Origin: Salminus brasiliensis
Taxonomy: Eukaryota > Chordata > Actinopteri > Characiformes > Bryconidae
Direction of reading: 5' to 3'
Length of the DNA: 64,000 nucleotides
Assembly (NCBI RefSeq): GCF_030463535.1
Contig: NC_132879.1
Span: 34,950,925 to 35,014,924 of the forward strand
Below are positions 39,257 through 48,709 of this stretch, piece after piece (position 1 is the first letter of the stretch; each line of letters begins with the position of its first letter). The position numbers and the translations under genes were made by a program. The notes beneath the pieces are model-generated. The model had not been told where the DNA came from. It saw only the letters and a list, made by a program, of their open reading frames with translations, and searched no databases.

Positions 39257-40816
39257 CAGAGGGGGAAAAAAAGTATTTAGTCTCCCACTTAAAAAAATGA
39301 GAGAGGCCTGTAATTAACATAATAGGTAGACCTCAACTATGAGAGACAAAATGAGAAAAAAAAATCTGAAAATCACATTGTCTGATTTTTAAAGAATTTA
39401 TTTGCAAGTAATGGTGGAAAATAAGTATTTGGTCACCTACAAACAAGCAAGATTTCTGGCTGTCACAGACCTGTAACAACTTCTTTAAGACGCTTCTCTG
39501 TCCTCCACTCATTACCTGTATTAATGGCACCTGTTTGAACTCATTAACAGTATAAAAGACACCTGCCCACAACCTCAAACAGTCACACTCCAAACTCCAC
39601 TATGGTGAAGACCAAAGAGCTGTCGAAGGACACCAGAAACAAAATTATAGACCTGCACCAGACTGGGAAGACTGAATCTGCAATAGGCAAGCAGCTTGGT
39701 GTGAAGAAATCTACTGTGGGAGCAATAATCAGAAAATGGGAGACCTACAAGACCACTGCTAATCTCCCTTGATCAGGGGCTCCACGCAAGATCTCAGCCC
39801 GTGGGGTCAAAATGATCACAAGAACGGTGAGCAGAAATCCCAGAACCACACGGGGGGACCTAGTGAATGACCTGCAGAAAGCTGGGACCAACGTTCCAAA
39901 GGCTACCGTCAGTAACACACTACGCTGCCAGGGACTCAGATCTTGCAGTGCCTCTGCTTAAGCCAGTACATATCCGGGCGCGTCTGAAGTTTGCTAGAGA
40001 GCATCTGGATGTTCTGGAAGAGTATTGGGAGAATGTCTTATGGTCAGATGAAACCAAAGTAGAACTGTTTGGTACAAACACAACTCGTTGTGTTTGGAGG
40101 AGAGTGAATGCTGAGTTGCACCATACCAACTGTGAAGCATGGGGGTGGCAACATCATGCTTTGGGCTGTTTCTCTGCAAAGGGACTAGGACGACTGGTCC
40201 GTGTACATGAAAGAATGAATGGGGTCATGTATTGTGAGATTTTGAGTGCAAACCTCCTTCCATCAGCAAGGGCATTAAAGGTGAAACGTGGCTGGGTCTT
40301 TCAGCATGACAATGATCCCAAGCACACTGCCAGGGCAACAAAGGAGTGGCTTCGTAAGAAGCATTTCAAGGTCTTGGAGTGGCCTAGCCAGTCTCCAGAT
40401 CTCAACCCCATAGAAAACCTTTGGAGGGAGTTGAAAGTCTGTGTTGCCTGCCGACAGCCCCAAAGCATCACTGCTCTAGAGGAGATCTGCATGGAGGAAT
40501 GGGCCAACATACCAGCAACGGTGTGTGCCAACCTTGTGAAGCCTTACAGAAAACATTTGACCTCTGTCATTGCCAACAAAGGATATATAACAAAGTATTG
40601 AGATGAACTTTTGTTATTGACCAGATACTTATTTTCCACCATTATTTGCAAATAAATTCTTTAAAAATCAGACAATGTGATTTTCAGAATTTTTTTTCTC
40701 ATTTTGTCCCTCATAGTTGAGGTCTACCTATGATGTCAATTACAGGCCTCTCTCATCTTTTTACGTGGGAGAACTTGCACAATTGGTGACTGACTAAATA
40801 CTTTTTTCCCCCACTG
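39257..40816 (+). mobile_element. Tc1-like DNA transposon, 1.56 kb, both ends present
   Basis: Flanked by TA at 39255-39256 and 40817-40818. The terminal inverted repeats are about 180-200 bp. The left end 'cagagggggaaaaaaagtat' matches the complement of the right end, which finishes 'tttttcccccactg', and similarity continues into 'ggtggaaaataagtat' at the inner edge. The left repeat has lost about 20 bp relative to the right near its outer end. The long repeats fit the IR/DR class of fish Tc1 elements. The encoded transposase is disrupted (see 39602-40601). Confidence 0.92.
39602..40601 (+). pseudogene. Tc1 transposase pseudogene
   Basis: Cut-and-paste transposase with an N-terminal paired-like helix-turn-helix region ([20 protein letters not shown]) and a DD34E catalytic domain. 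The catalytic residues look intact: [15 protein letters not shown], and NPIENLW with 34 residues between the second D and the E. Lesions: TGA at codon 57 (39770-39772), a frameshift near 39950 at the junction into [14 protein letters not shown], and a probable pair of compensating small deletions around 40114-40167 that alters the segment normally containing a GGG motif. It cannot make a full transposase but could be mobilised in trans through its ends. Confidence 0.88.
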
Positions 40817-40910
40817 TAGGTAGGTTCTGTGATGCCATTTTAGGATTGTTGGGAATGCTTTATGCGTTTGGTGGTCTGCTGTTGGACTGAACTTGCTAGA
40901 CTGTTAAATG

Positions 40911-41038
40911 TATAAGATTCTTGAGGAACTTTTGGAGGTTCTTTAGTTTGAAACTGTGGAGGAACCTCTTACGGTGCTCTGAGGAACCTTCAAGACTCAC
41001 CTTAAAAGGTTCCTCCACAGTTTCTCAAGGATCTTATA
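40911..41038. mobile_element. Foldback MITE
   Basis: GAAACTGTGGAGGAACCT (40950-40967) is perfectly complementary to 41007-41024. The outer arms TATAAGATTCTTGAG (40911-40925) and 41024-41038 pair with one mismatch. The 39-bp centre is itself rich in GAGGAACCT-like words. It has no coding capacity. It lies about 95 bp beyond the Tc1 element. Confidence 0.85.
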
Positions 41039-41079
41039 CTTTTAATAGTGTAGCAAGAAGTCTCCAACAGTCCTAAAAT

Positions 41080-41705
41080 GTCATCATAGGACCTACAGGT
41101 AGCTCTTGTCACAGCTGAAGTCAAAGTACAACATGCGTTTGATTACAACAGCAACATTTGAGTTTCATAGGAGTTGTGCAAGAAGGAAACGCTTGCTGTC
41201 GAAACAGCAAGACTAAACACTTAGACCAAGACCAGGACATCTGGAACAATGAACTTTAAATAGATAAATCCAAAGTGAAAGTATTGGCATAAATCGGACA
41301 CAGCATTTTTAAGCATCAGGACCCATACCAACTGTGGTACATGGAGGTGAAAACGTCATGGCTTGGGGCTGTTTGAAGTCGGAGAACGTAGAATCCACTA
41401 GGAATTTATTTTATCAGAGTGCGCTTGAGGGCAACTTGAGACCATCTGTCTGAAACCTAAGGCTGAAATGTCACACAGCTGAAAGAGTTCTGCATGGAGG
41501 AGTGGGGGGAAAACTTTCTCCTGCTCAATGTCAGAGATTGGGTGACGGTTATAGGAAAGGATTATTAAAAATAATAAAGATTATTTCAGACAACATAAAT
41601 TCAGAAACCTGTTGGGGTTTAGCATCTCAATGTTTGATCATGACAAATGTTTAAAAAGTCTTTTAAATGTTTCGGGGGTGTCCTCAATTTTCACATGACT
41701 GTGCT
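41080..41705 (+). mobile_element. Heavily decayed Tc1-like relic
   Basis: Contains fragments that read like transposase when frames are ignored: 'tagataaatccaaagtgaaa' (W-D-K-S-K-V region), 'caactgtggtacatggaggt' followed by 'catggcttggggctgtttg', and 'gttctgcatggaggagtggg'. There are many stops and frameshifts. No terminal repeats were resolved. Confidence 0.65.
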
Positions 41706-41869
41706 TTAGAAGAGTTGGTAACACAAATGTGTCGCTGGCTTTGGTGGGATTTGGTGCTATTTGATGTTGGCATCATGTGAAAATGGTTCATATAAATGTA
41801 AAACTATAAAATGATGCATCACTCATTAAAAGCATTACCAGCATTCCATTATATGGTTGATTATGATCA

Positions 41870-42435
41870 ACAGAGAATAATCAGACTGGTTTGATGTGAC
41901 AGAAAAGCAACGGCATAAACCACAGATAACTGTTCTTTACAACTGTGGTGAGCAGAAAAGCATTTCAGAATGCACAATACATCCAATCTTGACTTGAGTG
42001 GCCTACAGAGACCATGTCAGGTTTCACTTCTGTCAGCCAAGAACAGAAAGCTGAAGCTGCAGTGGGCACAGGTTCACCAAAACTGGAAAAATGTAACCTG
42101 GTCTGAGGAATCCTGATTTCTGATGAGACACACAGATGGACACAAGAATTTGCGCCAACTGAATGAATCCATGAACCCAACCTGGGTCAACAATCCAGGC
42201 TAGTAGACGTAGTGTAACGGTATGAGGAATATTTTGTTGGTGCAATTCCAGCATGATGATGCACAAAGTCATCTCCCATCATGTCATCTGTCAGTTTCCA
42301 GTCACCAGATCTGAATCCAATAGAACATCTTTGGAATGTAGTACAGCAGAATGATTTTTAGTAGCATGTCAACGTGGACTAGATTCTCAAAGGCACATCT
42401 TGTGGAATCCATGGCACAATTTTTTTTTTAAGTGA
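41870..42435 (+). mobile_element. Decayed Tc1-like relic (same family as 10134)
   Basis: Shows successive remnants of one transposase: 'gcagaaaagcatttcagaat', 'tcctgatttctgatgagaca', 'ccagtcaccagatctgaatc', 'aatagaacatctttggaatg' and 'cacatcttgtggaatccatg'. The last phrase is related to the 3' end of the relic at 10134. Large internal deletions are apparent. Confidence 0.7.
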
Positions 42436-43046
42436 ACGGCGGCCTTACCCAGTGTAGCCAGTATTCATACAGCATTCATTCATACAGGTAATAAAGACAA
42501 GAATTTAGTCTTGGTCTCAATAATCAAGAGATGTTGAAGCTGCTGAAGAAGAAACAGAAAACTGCCAGTTCTCTGTCTTTAAGCACACCCACTCTCTTTA
42601 CCCGTGTAGAAAGCACTGTATTTGGGGCAGTACTGTCTAAGCTAGGCCCACACAGTCAGGCTATATTTGTAAATGGTTGCATAAACAGTATTTTCAAATG
42701 CATGCATTAAGTGCACATAGCTGTTGTCTAATGAAAAACATGTTGTGTCCGTTCTTAGTTTTTTTTCTCTCCATAGTTTGAACCCTGTAGTTGCTCCATA
42801 CATGGTGTAAATAATGTTGGATGAATAGACCAATAGAAATGCTCGAAATTAACTCTTACACTGACTTCCAAAGCACATTTTTGCCTTCTCCTGTGAAGTC
42901 AAAGTTGTTTTTTTTATTGGACAGTGACGATTCATCTAATAGTGTATTTTGGCCATTACAGAAATTAATTATGTGTATGATGGCCTTCAATTAACTGTAA
43001 TGATGCTGAAAGCAACCTATACACAGTGCTTAAACAGCAGGTGAGC

Positions 43047-43163
<117 letters not shown>

Positions 43164-44259
43164 ATAACCCAAATGGCCCAAACATTATGGTGCACTGGAT
43201 GTGCTGTAAATGCAACATAGTAAAACTGAAAACTTTGACTTTTGACTTTTTTGCACACTTTTAAGATCAACAGTGGAATAAAAAAAGATTATTTAGACCA
43301 TTTTAACCCCATGATAAAATCTCCCTTTAACCCTTTTTTATTTGTTAAACTCTAATACTACAGCAGTATTACAGCGTTCATACCTGTTCCTCATAGCTTA
43401 ATAAATACAGTGTCTGAAAATGAGCAACTGTTGCTCTTGAACTTGTGGTGATAGTTGCAGATGCAAGAATTTCTCATTAAAACCCATTAAAAAATGTAGT
43501 ATAATTGTAATTGGCAACTACTGGGTGTTTACTATTATCTTAAGCATCTTTAAATCTATAAATACAGTACAGTACCCAGCATAATGGGACACATGGCCTT
43601 TTGCCCCAGACAAATCCACTTCAAAATGCTCATATTATTTTAAAAGTGAAGACTTTTTCAAATATTTCTTAAATACTTTTATTTTTTTGTGTTTTTGTGT
43701 TTACCCCAATATTATATTATTATAAATTATGTATTTGTTATATATTTATATATAAACTTTTCTGTAAAACGTAATGAACGTTTAATGATGAAAACCAGAT
43801 ACGTTTACTTAGGTTATTTTAAAGAGTCCAGTAGTATAAAAATGGTGGTGTGGTGGATATTTAAACCTACCTGATCTAGAACACAGGTACCAACAGCTGT
43901 ATGCATGCCATCTGGTCTAACCAGACAAGTCTTAATACGAGGCCGTCCTGATGTTTAGGGCCGGAGAAGCAGTGATGAAGGCTGGATTCTGCTCCTGTGC
44001 AACAGATTTGTCTGTTAGGTGAGAAAGCAGCAGTGTCACTTACTGTAGTAACCCAAATCCAGCAGCCTCCTCCTCCTCCTCCTCCTCCTTCTCCTCGTCC
44101 TGCTGCTGCCGCCGCCTTTCGTTCCAACATCTGCGCAGCTGCTGCCGTAGTAACGGCCTGCGGCTCCGCCCACCCGCATCGCAGCGCACAGATTTGAAAC
44201 GCTGCGTGTCCTAGCAACGGGACCCGCCCTCGTTTCCCGCGTAATTTTCTCTTCCATAT

Positions 44260-44519
44260 ATGGACAATAAGAACGTGGACGCGGCGCAACGTCAGCGGCG
44301 CATGCAAACGAGGTTGATTGAAGAAATTCAGAAAATGGAGGCCGGCGCGCGGCGCATGCGCACACACTTTACTACGGGCAGACAGAAAGTGAGACGGGCA
44401 GGACGGAGCGGCGTGCTTGGCAGTGGCGCATTGTTTTATGACTAACGTTTGGAGCGAGTTCAATTCTCTGTCTTCCCTGTCCGTTTGACTGTGACCGCCG
44501 TGTGTCCGAGACAGCCGAG
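44260..44519 (+). other. SINHCAF: Candidate SINHCAF 5' non-coding exon
   Basis: The sequence ending 'gtgtccgagacagccgag' is followed by a consensus donor, 'gtaaga', at 44520. It lies just after the CpG core and would join to the acceptor at 48581, where the start codon lies. The 5' limit is arbitrary. A short upstream ORF beginning at 44260 (61 codons) would be included if transcription starts earlier. Based on the donor and context only. Confidence 0.4.
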
Positions 44520-44585
44520 GTAAGAGGGACACTTTTTTTGCGAAGTAAGCGCGCGCTGAGTGGCGCTTGCCAGTGCATCCACAGA

Positions 44586-44663
44586 TAGAGAGAGCGAGCG
44601 AGCGAGCGAGAGAGAAAGAGAGCGCGAGAGGGAAAGCGATAGAGAGAGAGAGAGAGCGAGCGA
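44586..44663 (+). repeat. GAGC/GA simple repeat
   Basis: Alternating (GAGC)n and (GA)n purine-rich tract immediately after the candidate exon-1 donor of SINHCAF. Confidence 0.9.
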
Positions 44664-45233
44664 GGCCCCCTAAATAAGTTTGAGTGTGACAATGCGAGAC
44701 CCAACTCCACGGGACCGCATTAGTCAGAAACGCGTCGGTAACCGGAGAAAGCCACTTCTGCTGCTTGTTTGCGGTGTTTAGCGAAGTGCTCGCGGTGTCT
44801 CGGGTTTTGTGCGCATCGGGCACGTGCGCTGCTCGCCATACACTGCATGCCATTTTAAGGCGCGCACGTCTCTTGCTGTTAGCTAACTGACTTTTGACCC
44901 TCCGAGCTCGACATTTTTGCTTCTTGTCTTACTGCACTGCCTATATTTGGCGCGGGGATTGGCTGTTGGGCATGTTGTTTTTTCGAGAGCTACTTCGTCC
45001 CTTTAAATGCATCGTCGGGGTTTCCATCGCGGCGAGTTACGTGCGTAGTAGCCTAGTTTACCACGAGCGGCCATCAACTTGTCCCACATACAGCCCGAGA
45101 GCTCGGCTGTTCAGCACTTTATGCACAGTTAGGTGATTAAAAGTGGGATTAGGACACAGGTAGCTCGTTTCTGAACGGTTTGGGCTGTAAGGTTGGCTTG
45201 GTGCAGCGCCCAACTGTCCGACTTCTTGCTGCA

Positions 45234-45273
<40 letters not shown>
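45234..45273 (+). repeat. (GT)n microsatellite
   Basis: About 19 GT units within the GC-rich SINHCAF 5' region. Confidence 0.95.
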
Positions 45274-45274
<1 letters not shown>

Positions 45275-47211
45275 TCTCACACACCTACTCCTCTGTAGGT
45301 GGGTGTGCTTCAAAACAAACCTGCATTTTGATCATCGGTCAGCCCGCATTCATGATCTACCAGAGCAGGTGACCGCGCGCGGAGCTGCACTGCAATAATA
45401 ATAATAATCACAACAACAATTCAACCGTTTAAGTGCTGCTTATACCTTAAATCATCATGATCATAAACTTGACTTTGAGTTTGATGGACGTCGAGGTTCC
45501 TACACCGTATTTAGACACACACTGGTGGAGTTTGAGAAGCTGTATGTTAGTTTTATTATAAAAGCAGCGCACCGAGGCTCCACCGTCACCGTCCCGCTCC
45601 CTCAGCGGTGCGCCGCTGCGTCGCTGCGCTGAAGCCGAGCTGAGGTGCTGATGGCGCGGCCAGGCGGACTGAGGGAGAGCTGCTGCCTGGAAAACAAAGA
45701 GCAGCTCAGCACAGGAACCACACACACACACACACACACACACAGCGAGACGACCACCTTCGCCTTTCATCGCGCGGCGTTCTCTTTCAGCCTGAACCTG
45801 AGTCTTTTACTCATGTGTTTGGGGGCTGAGCTGTGAGCGTGCGGGGTGATATTCGCCGTGTGGCGCTATAGCGTGCGCACGCTCGCGCTCGCGTGTGTCT
45901 GTGTGTACGCGCGCGCCATGCTTCCGCGACGAGGCTGCTACTGTTAGCTAGCGCTGGTTCCTCGGCTCTAGAACACGTCTCGGCGCTCTCCGCGTACGGT
46001 TCTGCAGCCTGAAGGAACCCAGGGGGGGTAAACTGAAGGGTTGGGGGTGTTTTGGTCGGTTTGTGCGGGGCCGCTGCTCGTGTGGTCTGGTGCTCCAGTT
46101 CGGAGTCCCTCCTTCCCTCAGAGAAGCGTGGCCATGTTTGAGCTAACTACGTCAGAGGCAGCAGAAGGAGACGGAGTGGAGCCCGGCCGAGTCCCGAGGA
46201 GAAACCCATGCCTTTATTCCTGTAGAATACGGTTATAAAAACGTCATTACACAAGGGGGATCTCACGGAGGGTGTTATTAGTATTCCCTGCATTATAAAC
46301 TTTTTTAAGTGAGCTTTTTGTAAACACTGGACTCGCGGTAATGAAGTGGTCCAGTAAGAGCCCACTGTTAGTTCTTCAGCCTCTGAAGCCTTCTTCAGTC
46401 TCAAACAGATATCCCCCCCCCCCCCTCTCTCTTATGTAAGTCCAGCCTTAGCTACAGCACTGAAGACCCTCAGCTTGACTACAGACCGACACTGCCTCAA
46501 ATCACTGCAACTGTCTAGGTCCTGTCTCCGTCTCCCTCAGTGTGAATGATTTTATGAGACTGTACTGTTCTGGAGATTAGTCAAAAGTCTACTTTTAAAG
46601 AATGGTTCACTGAAAAATCTGACTTACATTTTTGAACCTTTAGCTCATCAGATGGAGTGGATCAGCCAAGGCATGTTTTATTGCTTCTGTAGATTTTGCA
46701 TGGCAGACTTTCTTCACTTTTTTAACCACGTTAAGTTTTTGCACCAGAGAAACACTACACTTAAACCTCTTAAACACTGAATTCAAGCACTCACAGAGCC
46801 ATTTCATTGCCTAGCGTTCTCCATAAAATTGGTTTAAAAATAAAGCACGGTTCAACTGCGAGACTTGAGTTTGGTAGGATAGAAAAGAAAAATGACCCCT
46901 GTAAAATCTTGCGTTCAGTTAGCTGCTATATTTTTTCTAATGTCACTGCAGTATCTCTTCCTTAACCTGTCGAACCCAAAGTTTATTATTCTGTTATAAC
47001 ACAAAAAAATGTGTGGAGTCCCACAGGGTTCTATTATAGGCTCTGTGAAACTCATGTTAATTATGAGAGTACTGCAGTTTCAGGGATGGAAAACTAAAGT
47101 GTGGGCTTAGGTACAAGGTTTAAGGAGCTAAAGCAAATCACTTGGTTCAGGAAAAAGGTCCTAGACAAACTCATTTGTCATATAAAATTTATTGGTTATT
47201 GGTCTATTATA

Positions 47212-47637
47212 TTACCAACACCAACACATCTGCCATAACATTAAAATTGCCCAATATTATGCATGTTCCCCTTGTGCCGCCAAAACGGTTCTGACCCCTT
47301 GAGATATGAACTCCACAAGACATCTGAAGGTGTCCTGTGGTATCTGGAGCCTAGACATGGCCCCGTCACCAGTTCACTGATTGCCTTTCCTTTGGAGATC
47401 CTTTGACCCAGTTGTCGTGCCATCACAGCTTCTCAAAGTCATTCAGCCCATTCGGCCCTTCTCAAAGTCATTCAGATCCTTATGCTCACCCATTTGTCCT
47501 GCTTTCAACAGCTTCAATAATGGACTGTTCACTCATTGCCTAATATATTCCACCCTATTGACAGGTCAATGATATTGACAGTCAGCGTTCCCTTCACCTG
47601 TCAGTGGTTTTAATGTCATTGCTGATCAGTGTATGTT
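47212..47637 (-). mobile_element. Internally deleted Tc1-like element
   Basis: The left end contains 'ctgccataacattaaaattg' and the right end contains 'ggttttaatgtcattgctga' followed by 'tcagtgta'. These are inverted partners and are related to the terminus at 10134. The interior is reverse-complement transposase remnant ('gaactccacaagacatctga') plus non-coding sequence. It has no ORF of note. Confidence 0.65.
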
Positions 47638-48581
47638 CTCCACTTACTGTTGCTGTAACGTAATTTTCTTGTGCGTGTAAGCCACCCTTTCCCCATCTTT
47701 GAATAAAAAAAGAACACAATTTATTTGGTTTAAAAATAGATAAATTAGCCAACTACCAAAAGAGACAACCCAGACATAAGCCTTTACAGTAGCATGACAC
47801 TGCCATTAGTCCTCATACATGAAGAATTTGGATGGCTAAATATTACACAAATTTCAGTCTAGGTCAATTGTAAAGCAAGTAGTTAGTTCTAGATTAGAAT
47901 TTGAATTTATAAACAACATATCAGTAGGAGTTTTCTATTGAATGTGCAGTGGGTCCAAAAGTGTGAAAGCACTGATGAAAATGCTTCATTGTTGCATTCA
48001 TTTCTCATTTAATTTAAATTTAATTAAAACGTTTTTTCGTCAATGATGAGCAGCATAATTTGAGTGAAAACAGAAAAGGAAAAACATTTGAATATAGATC
48101 TAGAAATAGTGTCAGATCTTGAATATTTCTTCCTATGTGTTAATGTGTTAAGTTCTGAAACTTATTAAACTTATTTAACAGGCTTATTTCCAGGTTAAAA
48201 TGTGGTCTCAGGCTTCTAGTCCTCATTGTACATGAAATGCAATATTGTATTAGGGAAAATATTAAAGTAACACTTCTTTTGACATTCAGTGCAGTTCAAT
48301 TCAAAGTATCTGGAACCATAGCAGAAGTCGTTGTTCCACCACTACACGTGAAATTATTCCAAACTTAATCCTAGATTAGTAAATACCTATCGAACATATT
48401 ACATGCAAGATGCGTTGCGTATAAGACTCAAATTGCTGAGTCTGCAAGAAAAAAGGCTGATCCATTATACTGATTTCCTTTGAATTGGCTGCACACCAGG
48501 CCTGCAGTGATTAAACTGTACTGATTTATTGTCACAGCTTCTGCAGTTCCACTATTGCTTATCTCACCCTTATGTTTGTAG

Positions 48582-48709
48582 ATGTTTGGCTTTCATAAGC
48601 CGAAGATGTACCGCAGTCTGGACGGCTGCTGTATCTGCAGGGCAAAGTCTTCCAGCTCACGCTTCACAGACAGTAAACGCTATGAGAGAGACTTCCAAAG
48701 CTGCTTCGG
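48582..48709 (+). CDS. SINHCAF: SINHCAF coding exon 1
   Basis: ATG is the first triplet after the acceptor 'tgtttgtag'. Encodes MFGFHKPKMYRSLDGCCICR through RYERDFQSCF. Donor 'gtgagc', exit phase 2. First half of the zinc finger. Confidence 0.97.

Larger units (their letters stand above)
44050..46200 (+). promoter_or_regulatory. SINHCAF: SINHCAF promoter region / CpG-island-like block
   Basis: An abrupt change to CpG-rich sequence in an otherwise AT-rich interval, upstream of SINHCAF and in its orientation. It contains a palindromic NRF1-like site GCGCATGCGC (44352-44361), an inverted CCAAT ('attggctg', about 44959-44966), GAGC-rich simple sequence (44586-44663), a GT array (45234-45273) and a second GC-rich block (about 45560-46200) that might be an alternative promoter. 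No TATA box is seen. The transcription start is not resolved. Confidence 0.65.
44520..48581 (+). other. SINHCAF: SINHCAF intron 1 (inferred)
   Basis: About 4 kb. The first part is the GC-rich region 44586-46200 with GA, GT (45234-45273) and CA (45721-45742) arrays. The rest is AT-rich and carries a Tc1-like relic at 47212-47637. No coding exon is recognised. Confidence 0.5.

Noticed and set aside
44260..44445. 61-codon ORF as a separate protein gene
   Set aside because: It lies in the promoter/5' leader of SINHCAF, has a poor initiation context and Arg/Gly-biased CpG composition; at most an upstream ORF.
43876..44853. 325-codon minus-strand ORF across the SINHCAF CpG region
   Set aside because: Composition is low-complexity (runs from GAGC, CTC and GGC repeats), there is no recognisable domain, and it is antisense to a promoter; open frames are expected in CpG-rich DNA.
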